DNA of 64,000 nucleotides from Ramlibacter alkalitolerans (GTDB lineage Bacteria; Pseudomonadota; Gammaproteobacteria; Burkholderiales; Burkholderiaceae_C). Below the pieces are notes generated by a model. The model was not told where the DNA came from. It searched no databases and saw only the letters and a list, made by a program, of their open reading frames with translations. Position numbers and translations under genes: made by a program. Below are positions 1 to 12,206 of the stretch, in pieces (positions within the stretch are counted from its first letter, which is position 1; every line of letters begins with the position of its first letter). The stretch is taken from assembly GCF_016722765.1 (NCBI RefSeq), contig NZ_JAEQND010000010.1:51001-115000 (forward strand), given 5' to 3'.

Positions 1-3941
<3,941 letters not shown>

Positions 3942-3947
3942 ACGCGC

Positions 3948-4445
3948 TCAGGCGACCCGGACGACCACGGTGCCGGCGATCCAGTCGTGGATCGCGCGGC
4001 GCTGGTCGTTCAGCATCATCGTCAGCAGCTCCAGGATCGCCCACAGCCAGGCCAGGTTCCAGGCCGCCTGGTACAGGGCCGGCTCGGGCGCGAAGCCGAC
4101 CGCGAAGGCCATCGAATACCACAGGGCCACGGGCAGCAGCAGGCAGGGCACGATGTCGCGCAGGATGGCCTGCCGGTAGGTGATGCGCTGGCCGCCCTTG
4201 ACCGGCACCACGCGCACGCGGGCGATCCACTTGCCCAGCGTCTGGCCGAAGCGGGCGTGCATGCAGACCGAGTAGGCGACGCCGAAACCGCTGTAGGCGA
4301 TGGCCAGCGGCACGCTCAGGAGCGCATGCGGGCTCAGCCGGATCATGCCCTCCAGCAGGGTGTGCAGGGCCGCCAGCACCAGTGCGTCGATCGCGAACGC
4401 CAGCGCCCTGCGGCCGGCCGTCTGGTAACGCGGAGCCGGCTGCAT
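3948..4445 (-). CDS. RDD family membrane protein
   Basis: 165 residues from the ATG at 4445. Starts QPAPRYQTAGRRALAFAIDALVLAALH, the RxxAxxIDxLV pattern that names the RDD family (Arg-Asp-Asp positions around the first membrane segment), and carries the family's GQTLGKWIARVRVV loop and C-terminal IHDWIAGTVVV. About four hydrophobic segments are visible. A longer open frame upstream (to 4742) overlaps the glutathione peroxidase gene and reads as shadow sequence, so it was not used. Its start codon shares one base with the peroxidase stop (TGATG), which indicates translational coupling. Function is unknown; RDD proteins are proposed to be transporters, some acting as Na+(Li+,K+)/H+ antiporters. 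Confidence 0.85.
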   Translation of the reverse strand: MQPAPRYQTAGRRALAFAIDALVLAALHTLLEGMIRLSPHALLSVPLAIAYSGFGVAYSVCMHARFGQTLGKWIARVRVVPVKGGQRITYRQAILRDIVPCLLLPVALWYSMAFAVGFAPEPALYQAAWNLAWLWAILELLTMMLNDQRRAIHDWIAGTVVVRVA

Positions 4446-4930
4446 CAGGCCGAAAGCGCCGCCTCGATGTCCCGGGCCAGCTTCGCCGGCGCGTCCTGCG
4501 GCGCATAGCGCTTCAGGACGCTGCCGTCCTTGCCGACCAGGAACTTGGTGAAGTTCCACTTGATGGCCTTGGAGCCGAGCAGGCCCGGGGCCTCCGCCGT
4601 CAGCCAGCGGTACAGGGGATGCGCCTCGGCGCCGTTGACCGCCACCTTCTGCATCATCGGGAAGCTCACGCCGTAGTTCACCTGGCAGAACTGCGCGATC
4701 TCCTCGTTGCTGCCCGGATCCTGCGAGCCGAACTGGTTGCACGGGAAGCCGAGCACCACCAGCCCGCGCGGGCCGTACTGCCGGTGCAGTTCCTCCAGGC
4801 CGGCGAACTGCGGCGTGAAGCCGCAGGCGCTGGCGGTGTTCACGATCAACAGCGGCTTGCCGCGGAACTGCGCCAAGGGGACGTCCTGCCCGCCGATCTG
4901 CTGCGCTTCGAAATCGTAGACGCTGGCCAT
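4445..4930 (-). CDS. Glutathione peroxidase family thiol peroxidase
   Basis: 161 residues, the usual length for bacterial single-domain glutathione peroxidases (BtuE/Gpx type). The peroxidatic cysteine is Cys36 in NTASACGFTPQ; the rest of the catalytic tetrad is Gln66-region FPCNQFG, and Trp125-Asn126 in WNFTKFL. Cys82 (QFCQVNYGVSFP) sits where many bacterial members keep the resolving cysteine, so thioredoxin rather than glutathione may be the true reductant (inference). It reduces hydrogen peroxide and organic hydroperoxides in the cytosol. Third gene of a four-gene run lplT - EamA - gpx - RDD; 4 bp separate it from the EamA gene. Confidence 0.93.
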   Translation of the reverse strand: MASVYDFEAQQIGGQDVPLAQFRGKPLLIVNTASACGFTPQFAGLEELHRQYGPRGLVVLGFPCNQFGSQDPGSNEEIAQFCQVNYGVSFPMMQKVAVNGAEAHPLYRWLTAEAPGLLGSKAIKWNFTKFLVGKDGSVLKRYAPQDAPAKLARDIEAALSA

Positions 4931-4934
4931 GCGG

Positions 4935-5834
4935 CTATTGTGCGCCGCCCGGTCCTTCCTTGCGCGGCCATGCCGACCAGGCCGCCGCCCCGAGGATCAG
5001 CGCGCCGCCGGCGAGGGTGCGCGGCGTGAGTTGCGCGGCGCCCAGCGCCACCGACGACAGGCTGGCGAACACCACTTCGGACAGCATCACCAGCGCCGTG
5101 GTGTGCGCCGGCAGGCGCGAGGCGCCGTACTGCAGGCCGAGGTTGGCGACCAGGAAGCCGCCCGCCAGCAGCAGCGCGAGCCCCCAGCCCTGGGCGTCCA
5201 GCCGCGGCAGCGGCGCAATCGCGCCTTGCAGCACGCCGGCGAGCGCCACGCCGCCGGCCATCAGCATGCCGCCGCCGAACATGGCGAGCACGCGCGAGCC
5301 GGCCGTCACCTGCGACAGCCGGCGCAGCAGCACGTTGGTCAGCGCGAAGCACAAGCCGGCCGCCAGCGCCAGCCACTCCGGCAGCGCGCGTGGCCAGGGC
5401 AGGCCGACGCCGCCGGCGTCGAGCACCGTGGCCACGCCCGCCAGGGCCAGCAGCAGCCGCCCCAACCCGGCCGGCGACGGCCGCTCCCCGAGCAGCGCCC
5501 ACGCCAGCAGCACGGACCAGGCGGGCATCAGGTAGAACAGCAGCACGACGCGGACGACGTCGCCGATCGTCACCGCCCAGTTGAAGCCGACGTTGGTCAG
5601 GCCCGCGGCGGCGGCCAGGAGCCACAGCCCCGGGGTGCGCAGGAGTTCCGGCACGGCCGCGGGGCGCAGCACGGCGAAGCCGGCAAAGGCCACCAGGTAG
5701 ATCACGGCGGTGGACCAGAGGGCGTGCACCCCGTGATCCTGCAGCGCGCGGAACGGCCACCACGAGACGCCCCAGACGAAGGCGTTGGCCATCAGCGCAG
5801 CGACCGCTGCCGCCTTGGGCGCCGCGCTAGCCAT
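4935..5834 (-). CDS. EamA/DMT family permease
   Basis: 299 residues with about ten hydrophobic segments and the two-fold EamA repeat: first half begins AVAALMANAFVWGVSWWPF, second half LPEWLALAAGLCFALTNVLL. The residues around the first repeat (W-G-x-S-W-x-x-F) are typical of the drug/metabolite exporter superfamily; substrate cannot be read from sequence. The start ATG at 5834 lies inside the last codons of lplT (8-bp overlap), so translation is probably coupled. Inner membrane protein. Confidence 0.9.
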   Translation of the reverse strand: MASAAPKAAAVAALMANAFVWGVSWWPFRALQDHGVHALWSTAVIYLVAFAGFAVLRPAAVPELLRTPGLWLLAAAAGLTNVGFNWAVTIGDVVRVVLLFYLMPAWSVLLAWALLGERPSPAGLGRLLLALAGVATVLDAGGVGLPWPRALPEWLALAAGLCFALTNVLLRRLSQVTAGSRVLAMFGGGMLMAGGVALAGVLQGAIAPLPRLDAQGWGLALLLAGGFLVANLGLQYGASRLPAHTTALVMLSEVVFASLSSVALGAAQLTPRTLAGGALILGAAAWSAWPRKEGPGGAQ

Positions 5835-7110
5835 GCACGTTGTCGTGCCGCGCCAGTTCCAGCAGGTGTTCCACCTCGTCGCGGTGCTGCACGCAGTTGC
5901 GGGCGTGCCAGCGCCTGATCAGCCACATGAAGCCGGCCACGATCAGCCCGAAGCCGGTGACGGCGCCGAAGGCCGACAGGCCCATGCCGGCCGACAGGCT
6001 GTACAGCGCACCCAGTCCGAGGATGCAGGCCTGCTCGTTGAAGTTCTGCACCGCGATCGAGCGGCCGGCGCCCATGAGGTTGTGGCCGCGGTGCTGCAGC
6101 AGCGCGTTCATCGGCACTACCATGAAGCCCGCCAGCGCGCCGAGCAGGATCAGGAACGGCGCCGCGATCCACACGTTGTCGATGAAGCGCAGGCAGATCA
6201 CCAGCGCGCCCAGGACGATGCCCAGGGGGATCACGCCGATGGCGCGGTCCAGCCGGGCGCGCATGGAGGCGATCACCGCCCCGGCCGCCGTGCCGAGGGC
6301 CACCACGCCGGAGAGGGCGGAGGCCTGCGTCGTCGAATAGCCCAGGGCAGCGGCGCTCCAGGCCAGCATGATGTAGCGCAGGTTGCCGGTCACGCCCCAG
6401 ATCAGGGTGGTGGTGGCGAGCGAGATCTGCCCCAGCTTGTCGTGCCACAGGCGGCCGTTGCAGCTCCAGAAATCGGGCACCAGTTCCAGCGCGTTGCGCG
6501 GGATCGGCCGCATCTCCACGCCGGTGACGGGGATGCGCGTGTTGAACCAGGCGGCCAGGCAGTAGACGAAGATCAGCACGAAGATCGCCGCTTCGGGCGG
6601 CGTGTCGATGCCGGTGTCGATGATCGGAAAGTCCAGCGCCAGCATCCGGTGCGACAGCACGTGCCCCACCAGCTGGCCCCCGAGCAGGATGCCCAGGATG
6701 ATCGAGGCGATCGTCAGGCCCTCGATCCAGCCGTTGGCCTTCACCAGCTGCGAAGGCGGCAGCAGCTCGGTGAGGATGCCGTACTTGGCCGGCGAATAGG
6801 CCGCCGCGCCGAGGCCCACGATGGCGTACGAGGCGAGCGGGTGCATGCCCAGCAGCATCATCAGGCAGCCGACCACCTTGATGGCATTGCTCAGGAACAT
6901 GACCTGTCCCTTGGGCTTGGCGTCGGCGAAGGCCCCGACGAAGGGCGCCAGCACCACGTAGAACAGGGCGAACATGGGCACCAGCGCCGCAGCCTGCCAG
7001 GCGGGCGCGCGCGACGTCTTCAGCAGTTCGACGGCGGCGATGAACAGCGCGTTGTCGGCCAGCGACGAGAAGAACTGCGCCGCCATGATGGTGTAGAAAC
7101 CGCGCTTCAT
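5827..7110 (-). CDS. lplT: Lysophospholipid transporter LplT (MFS)
   Basis: Major-facilitator protein of 427 residues if started at the ATG at 7110 (MKRGFYTIMAAQFFSSLADN), which matches the N-terminus I know from beta-proteobacterial LplT. An ATG at 7152 preceded by an AGAAGA stretch would add 14 residues and cannot be excluded. Recognisable LplT features: QFFSSLADNALF in helix 1, SPAKYGILTELLP after helix 4, and VPMNALLQHRG in the C-terminal half. LplT flips lysophospholipids from the periplasmic to the cytosolic side of the inner membrane, where Aas re-acylates them; here no aas fusion is seen. Divergent from alr with about 124 bp between the starts. Confidence 0.92.
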   Translation of the reverse strand: MKRGFYTIMAAQFFSSLADNALFIAAVELLKTSRAPAWQAAALVPMFALFYVVLAPFVGAFADAKPKGQVMFLSNAIKVVGCLMMLLGMHPLASYAIVGLGAAAYSPAKYGILTELLPPSQLVKANGWIEGLTIASIILGILLGGQLVGHVLSHRMLALDFPIIDTGIDTPPEAAIFVLIFVYCLAAWFNTRIPVTGVEMRPIPRNALELVPDFWSCNGRLWHDKLGQISLATTTLIWGVTGNLRYIMLAWSAAALGYSTTQASALSGVVALGTAAGAVIASMRARLDRAIGVIPLGIVLGALVICLRFIDNVWIAAPFLILLGALAGFMVVPMNALLQHRGHNLMGAGRSIAVQNFNEQACILGLGALYSLSAGMGLSAFGAVTGFGLIVAGFMWLIRRWHARNCVQHRDEVEHLLELARHDNVHG

Positions 7111-7234
7111 CCGATCGTGGTTGTGGATGGTTGCACCGCAGCCGGTGGCCATCGGTATTCTTCTGCTGTCTCCCAGCGACACGGGGTTATATCACGCGGG
7201 GTAATGACAGAATCCGGGCTGAAAGCGAGCTGCC

Positions 7235-8332
7235 ATGCCCCGTCCCATCCTGGCCACCATCCACACCGAGGCCCTGCGCCACAACCTGGCGCGCATGCGC
7301 TCCGCCGCGCCGGACGCGCGGGTCTGGGCGGTGGTCAAGGCCAACGCCTACGGCCACGGCATCGAGCGGGTGTACGAGGCGCTGCGCGGCGCCGACGGCT
7401 TCGCGCTGCTGGACCTGCAGGAGGCCGAGCGCGTGCGCGCCCTCGGCTGGCGCGGGCCCATCCTGCTGCTGGAAGGCGTGTTCGAGCCGCGCGACCTGGA
7501 ACTGTGCTCGCGCCTGGGCCTGTGGCACACGGTGCACTGCGACGAGCAGATCGCCTGGCTGGCGGCGCACAAGACGCAGGTGCCGCAGCGCGTGTTCCTC
7601 AAGCTCAATTCCGGCATGAACCGCCTGGGCTTCACGCCCCAGCGCCTGCGTGCGGCTTATGCGCGGCTGGAGGCCTTGCCGCAGGTGGAGGAGATCGCCT
7701 TCATGACCCACTTCAGCGATGCCGACGGGCCGCGCGGCATCGCCCACCAGGTGCGCGCCTTCGAGGAGGCGACGCGCGACCTGCCCGGTGAGCGCACGCT
7801 GTCCAACAGCGCCGCGGCCCTGCGGCACGCCGGCGACGCGCACGTGCGCGGCGACTGGATCCGCCCCGGCATCGCGGTGTACGGCAGCGCGCCCGACTAT
7901 CCGCAGCACGACATCGCGCACTGGGGGCTGCAGCCGACCATGACGCTCGCCACCCGCATCCTGGCCGTGCAGCAACTGCAGGCCGGCGACACGGTGGGCT
8001 ACGGCTCCAGCTTCGTCGCCGAGGGGCCGATGCGCATCGGCGTGATCGCCTGCGGCTACGCCGACGGCTATCCGCGCCACTGCGGCACCGGCACGCCGGT
8101 GCTGGTGGACGGCGTGCGCACGCGGCTGCTCGGGCGCGTGAGCATGGACATGAGCGCGGTGGACCTGACGCCGGTGCCGCAGGCCGGCTTCGGCACGCCG
8201 GTCACCTTGTGGGGCCGGGCCGACGACGGCACCGTGCTGGCGATCGACGAGATCGCGGCGAGCGCCGGCACCCTGGGCTACGAGCTGATGTGCGCGCTGG
8301 CGCCGCGGGTGCCGGTCGCCGTCGGGGCGTGA
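7235..8332 (+). CDS. alr: Alanine racemase
   Basis: 365 residues, full length. The PLP-binding motif is [11 protein letters not shown] with Lys35; the second catalytic residue is Tyr256 in [15 protein letters not shown] and GRVSMDM are the other family signatures. It interconverts L- and D-alanine for peptidoglycan synthesis in the cytosol. It is divergent from lplT, a pairing common in Burkholderiales. No strong ribosome-binding site precedes the ATG (GAAAGCGAGCTGCC), but the start fits the family N-terminus. The downstream gene overlaps its stop codon. Confidence 0.96.
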   Translation: MPRPILATIHTEALRHNLARMRSAAPDARVWAVVKANAYGHGIERVYEALRGADGFALLDLQEAERVRALGWRGPILLLEGVFEPRDLELCSRLGLWHTVHCDEQIAWLAAHKTQVPQRVFLKLNSGMNRLGFTPQRLRAAYARLEALPQVEEIAFMTHFSDADGPRGIAHQVRAFEEATRDLPGERTLSNSAAALRHAGDAHVRGDWIRPGIAVYGSAPDYPQHDIAHWGLQPTMTLATRILAVQQLQAGDTVGYGSSFVAEGPMRIGVIACGYADGYPRHCGTGTPVLVDGVRTRLLGRVSMDMSAVDLTPVPQAGFGTPVTLWGRADDGTVLAIDEIAASAGTLGYELMCALAPRVPVAVGA

Positions 8333-9168
8333 CGCGCGGAGGTCCCGACGGGCGTCCCCGCCGGGGGCTGGCGGATTGGCGCGGCGTGCGGGTCTGGGAA
8401 GGCGAGACGCGCGAGCGCCTGCGGCGAAGGCACGCGCTGTGGCTGCACGGCTGGTGCATCGGAGCGCTGGTGCTGCTGGTGACCTGGGGCGTGGCGCACC
8501 TGCAGATGGTGCTCGGCTCCGGCTCGCTGGCGGGCCGCTACCTGGTGTCGCTCGGCGCCGGCTACCTCGTGTTCCTGCTGGTGCTGCGCTGGTGGGCCGG
8601 CTGGCTGGTGGACCGGCGCGCTTCGCTCGATGCGCCCGGCGACTGGGGAGGTGGCGGGGGTGCCAGCCACGATGGCGCGCCCGACGTGGCGCCGATCCGC
8701 TCCGGCGGTGGCGGCGATTTCGGCGGCGGCGGAGCGCAGGGCAACTTCAGCGCCGATGCGGACTTCAGCGCGATCGGCGACGCCGGCCCGGCAATCGGTG
8801 ACCTCGCCGCGGGCGCCGCGGAGGTGGCCGGCAGCGCCGACGAGGGCGCCGTGGTCGTCATCCCGGTGGTGGTGGTGTTCGTCGCCGGCGTGCTGGTCCT
8901 GTCCGGTGTCGGCTCGCTGCTGCTCCTGTACTTCGGCTCCGAGGTGCTGCTGGCGGTGGCCGTGGAGATCGCCTTCGGCTATGTGTCCGCCCGCACCGCG
9001 CTGCGGGTGGCGCGCGAGGGCTGGCTCACCGCCGCCGTGCGCCTCACGTGGAAGCCCTTGCTGGGGGCGCTGGCCTGCGCCGTGCTGCTGGGGGGCTTGC
9101 TGGACGTGTTCGCGCCGCAGGCGCGCTCGCTGCCGCAGGCGGTGAAGCTGTGGTCAGGCGCGCGCTGA
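8329..9168 (+). CDS. Glycine-rich multi-pass membrane protein of unknown function
   Basis: About 279 residues if started at the GTG at 8329, which overlaps the alr stop by 4 bp; a second GTG at 8386 is possible. I do not recognise the family. Layout: a charged N-terminus, two hydrophobic helices ([17 protein letters not shown] and a second one ending [11 protein letters not shown]), a low-complexity Gly/Asp/Ala stretch ([22 protein letters not shown]), then a long hydrophobic region ([16 protein letters not shown] onward) and a last helix ([16 protein letters not shown]). The Gly-rich loop between helices 2 and 3 resembles the linkers of secreted/TPM-type proteins but no TPM domain is seen. 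Coupled to alr by position only. It converges on and overlaps by 15 bp the next minus-strand gene. Confidence 0.7.
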   Translation: MTRGGPDGRPRRGLADWRGVRVWEGETRERLRRRHALWLHGWCIGALVLLVTWGVAHLQMVLGSGSLAGRYLVSLGAGYLVFLLVLRWWAGWLVDRRASLDAPGDWGGGGGASHDGAPDVAPIRSGGGGDFGGGGAQGNFSADADFSAIGDAGPAIGDLAAGAAEVAGSADEGAVVVIPVVVVFVAGVLVLSGVGSLLLLYFGSEVLLAVAVEIAFGYVSARTALRVAREGWLTAAVRLTWKPLLGALACAVLLGGLLDVFAPQARSLPQAVKLWSGAR

Positions 9169-9378
9169 AGCGGCGACTGCACCCTCGCTGCGCGCGGGAC
9201 CGGGCGTGCCGCGCAGCGCCTGCTCGCGCACCAGTGCGAGCGCGAGGTAGTAGTCCTCGATGGCCTCGATGCTGTCCAGGACCGCATCGCGCGTGACGGC
9301 GGTGACGCTGCGGCCCGTCCTGCGGGCGCGCGCCTGCAGGCGCTGCTCGATCCCGTGGGGAAGTCGATTCGGTTCCAT
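9154..9378 (-). CDS. Ribbon-helix-helix protein resembling a RelB/CopG-type antitoxin
   Basis: 74 residues from the ATG at 9378, which has a GAGAGG stretch about ten bases upstream; the earlier ATG at 9399 lacks one. The pattern LPHGIEQRLQARARRTGRS followed by VTRDAVLDSIEAIEDYYLAL is that of short RHH DNA-binding antitoxins (beta strand, helix A, helix B, then the ED-YLA motif that touches a RelE/ParE toxin). No toxin gene is adjacent on either side, so it is an orphan or a chromosomal regulator. The tail ([18 protein letters not shown]) is low complexity and overlaps the 3' end of the convergent membrane-protein gene. Confidence 0.68.
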   Translation of the reverse strand: MEPNRLPHGIEQRLQARARRTGRSVTAVTRDAVLDSIEAIEDYYLALALVREQALRGTPGPARSEGAVAASARA

Positions 9379-9521
9379 CTGGCGGCCCCTCTCATCCATT
9401 GTCGAGCCATGCTAGGAGGGGCCGCGGCGGCGGACAAGCCAGGGCAACACAGGGCCAACCCTAGGCTGCGTCGCCGCTCGTCGGGTTCGGGGCGCTGAAT
9501 TGTCGGCCGGACGAGGGGCGA

Positions 9522-10439
9522 TCAGCGTTTGCGCAAGCCGAGGCCGACCACTGCGCTCACGACGAGCAGGGCACCGGCCACCTGCACCGGCGCGATCGCC
9601 TGTCCCAGCACGAGCCAGGCCAGCACCAGCGCGAACACCGGCTCCACGTTCATGATCGCGGAGTTGCCGACCACGCCCAGGCGCGGCAGCACCGTGAACA
9701 TGATGGTGAACGCGGTGCCGTACAGGAAGGTGAGGGTCGCCAGCCCGGCCCAGCCCGCGCCGGCATTGGGCAGGTGGAAGCCGCCGTTGGAAGCCACCAT
9801 GGTGAGCGCCACCAGGCCGGCCAGCGTCATGGTGGTCGCGGTGCGCACCCGTCCGTCGACGTCGCCGGCCTCGTGCTGCGTGAGCACCAGGGCCAGCCCG
9901 AAGGTCGCCGCCGCCGATAGCGCGAAGCCGACGCCGGCGCCGATGCGGGCCCACTGGCCGGACGCGCCGAGCCCCGAGGCGGCGCCGAACACGTCGAGCG
10001 CCAGCGCCAGGCCGACCAGGATCAGCGGCATCGCGACCAGCGTCGTCTTCTCGGGCCGGCGGCGGTACACCACTGCATCCCAGAACGCCGTCCAGATCGG
10101 ATAGGTGTTGAAGGCCAGCAGCGCCAGCGCCACCGGCAGCCGCGCCACCGAGGAATACAGGCACAGGCTCTGCACGCCGATCAGCAGGCCGATCACGGGC
10201 AGCATGCGCTTGTGGCGCAGGGTGAAGCGGGGCCGCACGCCCTGCGAGGCGAGGATCGCGAAGATCACGCAGGCGGTGACGGAGCTGCGGAACACCACCG
10301 CCGTCGCCACGTCGACCCCGTTGTTGAAGGCGATGCGCGCGGCGACGTGGTTGGCGCCCATCATCAGCGCGATCAGCAGCAGCGTGGCGAAGGCCGCGCC
10401 GCTGATGGCGCGGGCCGGCGCGGGAACGACCGCCGACAT
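9522..10439 (-). CDS. EamA/DMT family permease, last gene of the hpa operon
   Basis: 305 residues with about ten membrane segments and two EamA repeats (SGAAFATLLLIALMMGANHV; RIGAGVGFALSAAATFGLAL). The helix-4 motif LLAFNTYPIWTAFWD and PVFALVLAWLVLGQ near the C-terminus are typical of the superfamily. Its ATG shares a base with the stop of the preceding panE-like gene (TGATG at 10437-10441), so it is translated from the same messenger. That placement suggests export or uptake of a pathway compound, but the substrate is not readable from sequence. Confidence 0.9.
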   Translation of the reverse strand: MSAVVPAPARAISGAAFATLLLIALMMGANHVAARIAFNNGVDVATAVVFRSSVTACVIFAILASQGVRPRFTLRHKRMLPVIGLLIGVQSLCLYSSVARLPVALALLAFNTYPIWTAFWDAVVYRRRPEKTTLVAMPLILVGLALALDVFGAASGLGASGQWARIGAGVGFALSAAATFGLALVLTQHEAGDVDGRVRTATTMTLAGLVALTMVASNGGFHLPNAGAGWAGLATLTFLYGTAFTIMFTVLPRLGVVGNSAIMNVEPVFALVLAWLVLGQAIAPVQVAGALLVVSAVVGLGLRKR

Positions 10440-11416
10440 CAATACAGGCCGTGCACGCGGGCGTGCAGGCGGGACAGGCCGAGGAGGGCGTCGGTGAACG
10501 GCGTCGGCACGCCGGTCATCTCGCCCATCTCCCGGACCACCGTGACCAGGGCGTCGATCTCCACCGGCTTGCCCGCCTCCACGTCCTGCAGCATCGAGGT
10601 CTTGAAGGCGCCCAGCTTGCGCGTGACCTGGTGCCGGTCCTCCGGCTGCTGCGCGATCGGGATGCCGACGCGCTCGCCGATCTCGCGCGCTTCCAGCATC
10701 ACGCGCGAGATGAAGCCGCGCACCAGGTCGTCGTTGAGGATCAGGTCGGTGGTTGCGCCGGTCATCGCGCTGACCGGGTTGACGGTCATGTTGCCCCACA
10801 GCTTGTACCAGGCGTCCTTCTGGATCTGCTCGGAAAGGACGCACTCCAAGCCGGCGCCAGCCAGCAGCGACGCGAGCTGCTGCACGCGCGCCGTCTTCTC
10901 GCCCGAGGGCTCGCCGATGATCAGCTTGTTGCCGAAGTGGTGCTGCACATGGCCAGGCGTACGCAAGGCGCAACTTGCGTGCACCACGCAGCCCACGATG
11001 TGGCGCGCCGGCACGGCTTGCGCAATCGCGCCATCCGGGTCGATGGACTTCAGGCGCGTGCCGGCATAGCGGCCGCCGAAACCCTCGAAGAACCACCAGG
11101 GCACGCCGTTCATGGCGGTCAGCACGATGGTGTCGGGACCGAGCAGCGGGCGGATCGCGCGGGCGACTTCGGCCATCGCCGGCGCCTTCACCGCGATCAC
11201 CACCAGGTCCTGCACGCCCAGGTCGGCGGGCGAGGCGCTGGCGCGCACCGGCGCCTGCAGCGTTGCGCCGCCTTCGTCGAGGCGCAGGGCGTCGGCCTGC
11301 AGTGCCTGCAAGGTGGCGCCGCGCGCCACCACGCTCACCTCGCACCCCGAGCGCGCGAGCTTGACCCCGATCCAGCCGCCGATCGCGCCGGCGCCGTAGA
11401 TGCAGACCCGTTTCAT
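10439..11416 (-). CDS. Ketopantoate reductase family (ApbA/PanE) oxidoreductase
   Basis: 325 residues from ATG 11416. N-terminal Rossmann motif VCIYGAGAIGGWIGVKLA and the ketopantoate-reductase C-terminal domain with NPVSAMTGATTDLI. Family members reduce 2-ketopantoate to pantoate with NADPH, but many paralogues act on other 2-keto or 2-hydroxy acids. The operon context (behind hpaI and a class II aldolase) and a second paralogue at 42.8 kb argue against a role in pantothenate synthesis here; reduction of an aldol product is a reasonable guess. The start overlaps the aldolase gene by 4 bp (ATGA) and the stop is fused to the next start. Confidence 0.88.
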   Translation of the reverse strand: MKRVCIYGAGAIGGWIGVKLARSGCEVSVVARGATLQALQADALRLDEGGATLQAPVRASASPADLGVQDLVVIAVKAPAMAEVARAIRPLLGPDTIVLTAMNGVPWWFFEGFGGRYAGTRLKSIDPDGAIAQAVPARHIVGCVVHASCALRTPGHVQHHFGNKLIIGEPSGEKTARVQQLASLLAGAGLECVLSEQIQKDAWYKLWGNMTVNPVSAMTGATTDLILNDDLVRGFISRVMLEAREIGERVGIPIAQQPEDRHQVTRKLGAFKTSMLQDVEAGKPVEIDALVTVVREMGEMTGVPTPFTDALLGLSRLHARVHGLY

Positions 11417-12195
11417 GCCTTGTAATCCGTCCCGTACCGTTTCTCGACCAGCCGCGTCATGGCATCGAACACGTCCTGCCCGGCGCCGAACTTCTGGTCG
11501 AACTGGAAGGAGTCGTGCGTGGTCCGGCTCGCCACGGCTTCGGGCACGGCAATCGCGCGGCCCAGTGCCGCCTGCGCCACCTGCACGTCGCAGGCCCGCT
11601 GCAGCGTCCACAGCCGCACGAAGGTCAGCGGCAGCGTCGCCCCCGCGGCCAGCAGGCCGTGGTTGCGCAGGATCATCAGCGGCTTCGTTCCCAGGCTGGC
11701 GAGCAGGCGTGGTGCCTCCTCGGCGTGGATGGTGATGCCCTCGAAGTCATGGTAGGCCACCATGTCGTGCAGCTGCGCCGAATAGAAGTTGTTCTGCGCC
11801 AGGCCGCCTTCGGTGCACGCCACGGCGAGCCCGCTGGTGGTGTGCGTGTGCATCACGCAGTGCGCGTCGGGCACGTGGTCGTGGATCGCGGCGTGGATGG
11901 TGAAGCCCGCCGGGTTCACCGGCCACGGATTGTCGGCATCGAGCTTGTTGCCCTCGAGGTCGATCTTCAGCAGGTTGCTGGCCGTCACTTCCGAGTAGTG
12001 CAGCCCGAAGGGGTTGATCAGGAAGTGCTTGTGCCCGCCGGTCACGCTGTCCGGCAGCCGCACCGTGATGTGGTTGTAGATCATCTCGGTCCAGCCGAGC
12101 ATGTCGAAGATGCGGTAGGCGGCGGCGAGCTGCACCCGGGCGGCCCATTCCTCGGGGTGCATGCCGGGTGCGCGCGGCTGCAAGACGGCGTTCAT
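11413..12195 (-). CDS. Class II aldolase/adducin family protein
   Basis: 260 residues. The metal-binding motif HTHTTSG (His-x-His) and the later RNHGLLAAG histidine are the zinc ligands of the L-fuculose-phosphate aldolase/adducin fold; NHITVRLPD and NPFGLHYSEVT match the group of unphosphorylated-substrate members often annotated only as aldolase/adducin proteins. It starts 11 bp after hpaI and overlaps the panE-like gene by 4 bp. Its presence directly behind HpaI gives the operon two unrelated aldolase folds. Substrate unknown. Cytosolic. Confidence 0.88.
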   Translation of the reverse strand: MNAVLQPRAPGMHPEEWAARVQLAAAYRIFDMLGWTEMIYNHITVRLPDSVTGGHKHFLINPFGLHYSEVTASNLLKIDLEGNKLDADNPWPVNPAGFTIHAAIHDHVPDAHCVMHTHTTSGLAVACTEGGLAQNNFYSAQLHDMVAYHDFEGITIHAEEAPRLLASLGTKPLMILRNHGLLAAGATLPLTFVRLWTLQRACDVQVAQAALGRAIAVPEAVASRTTHDSFQFDQKFGAGQDVFDAMTRLVEKRYGTDYKA

Positions 12196-12206
12196 GCGCA
12201 ATGGCC

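Noticed and set aside
10439..11416. True panE for pantothenate synthesis
   Set aside because: Operon context is catabolic, and a second paralogue exists at 42788-43711 also in a catabolic setting; only the family name is supported.
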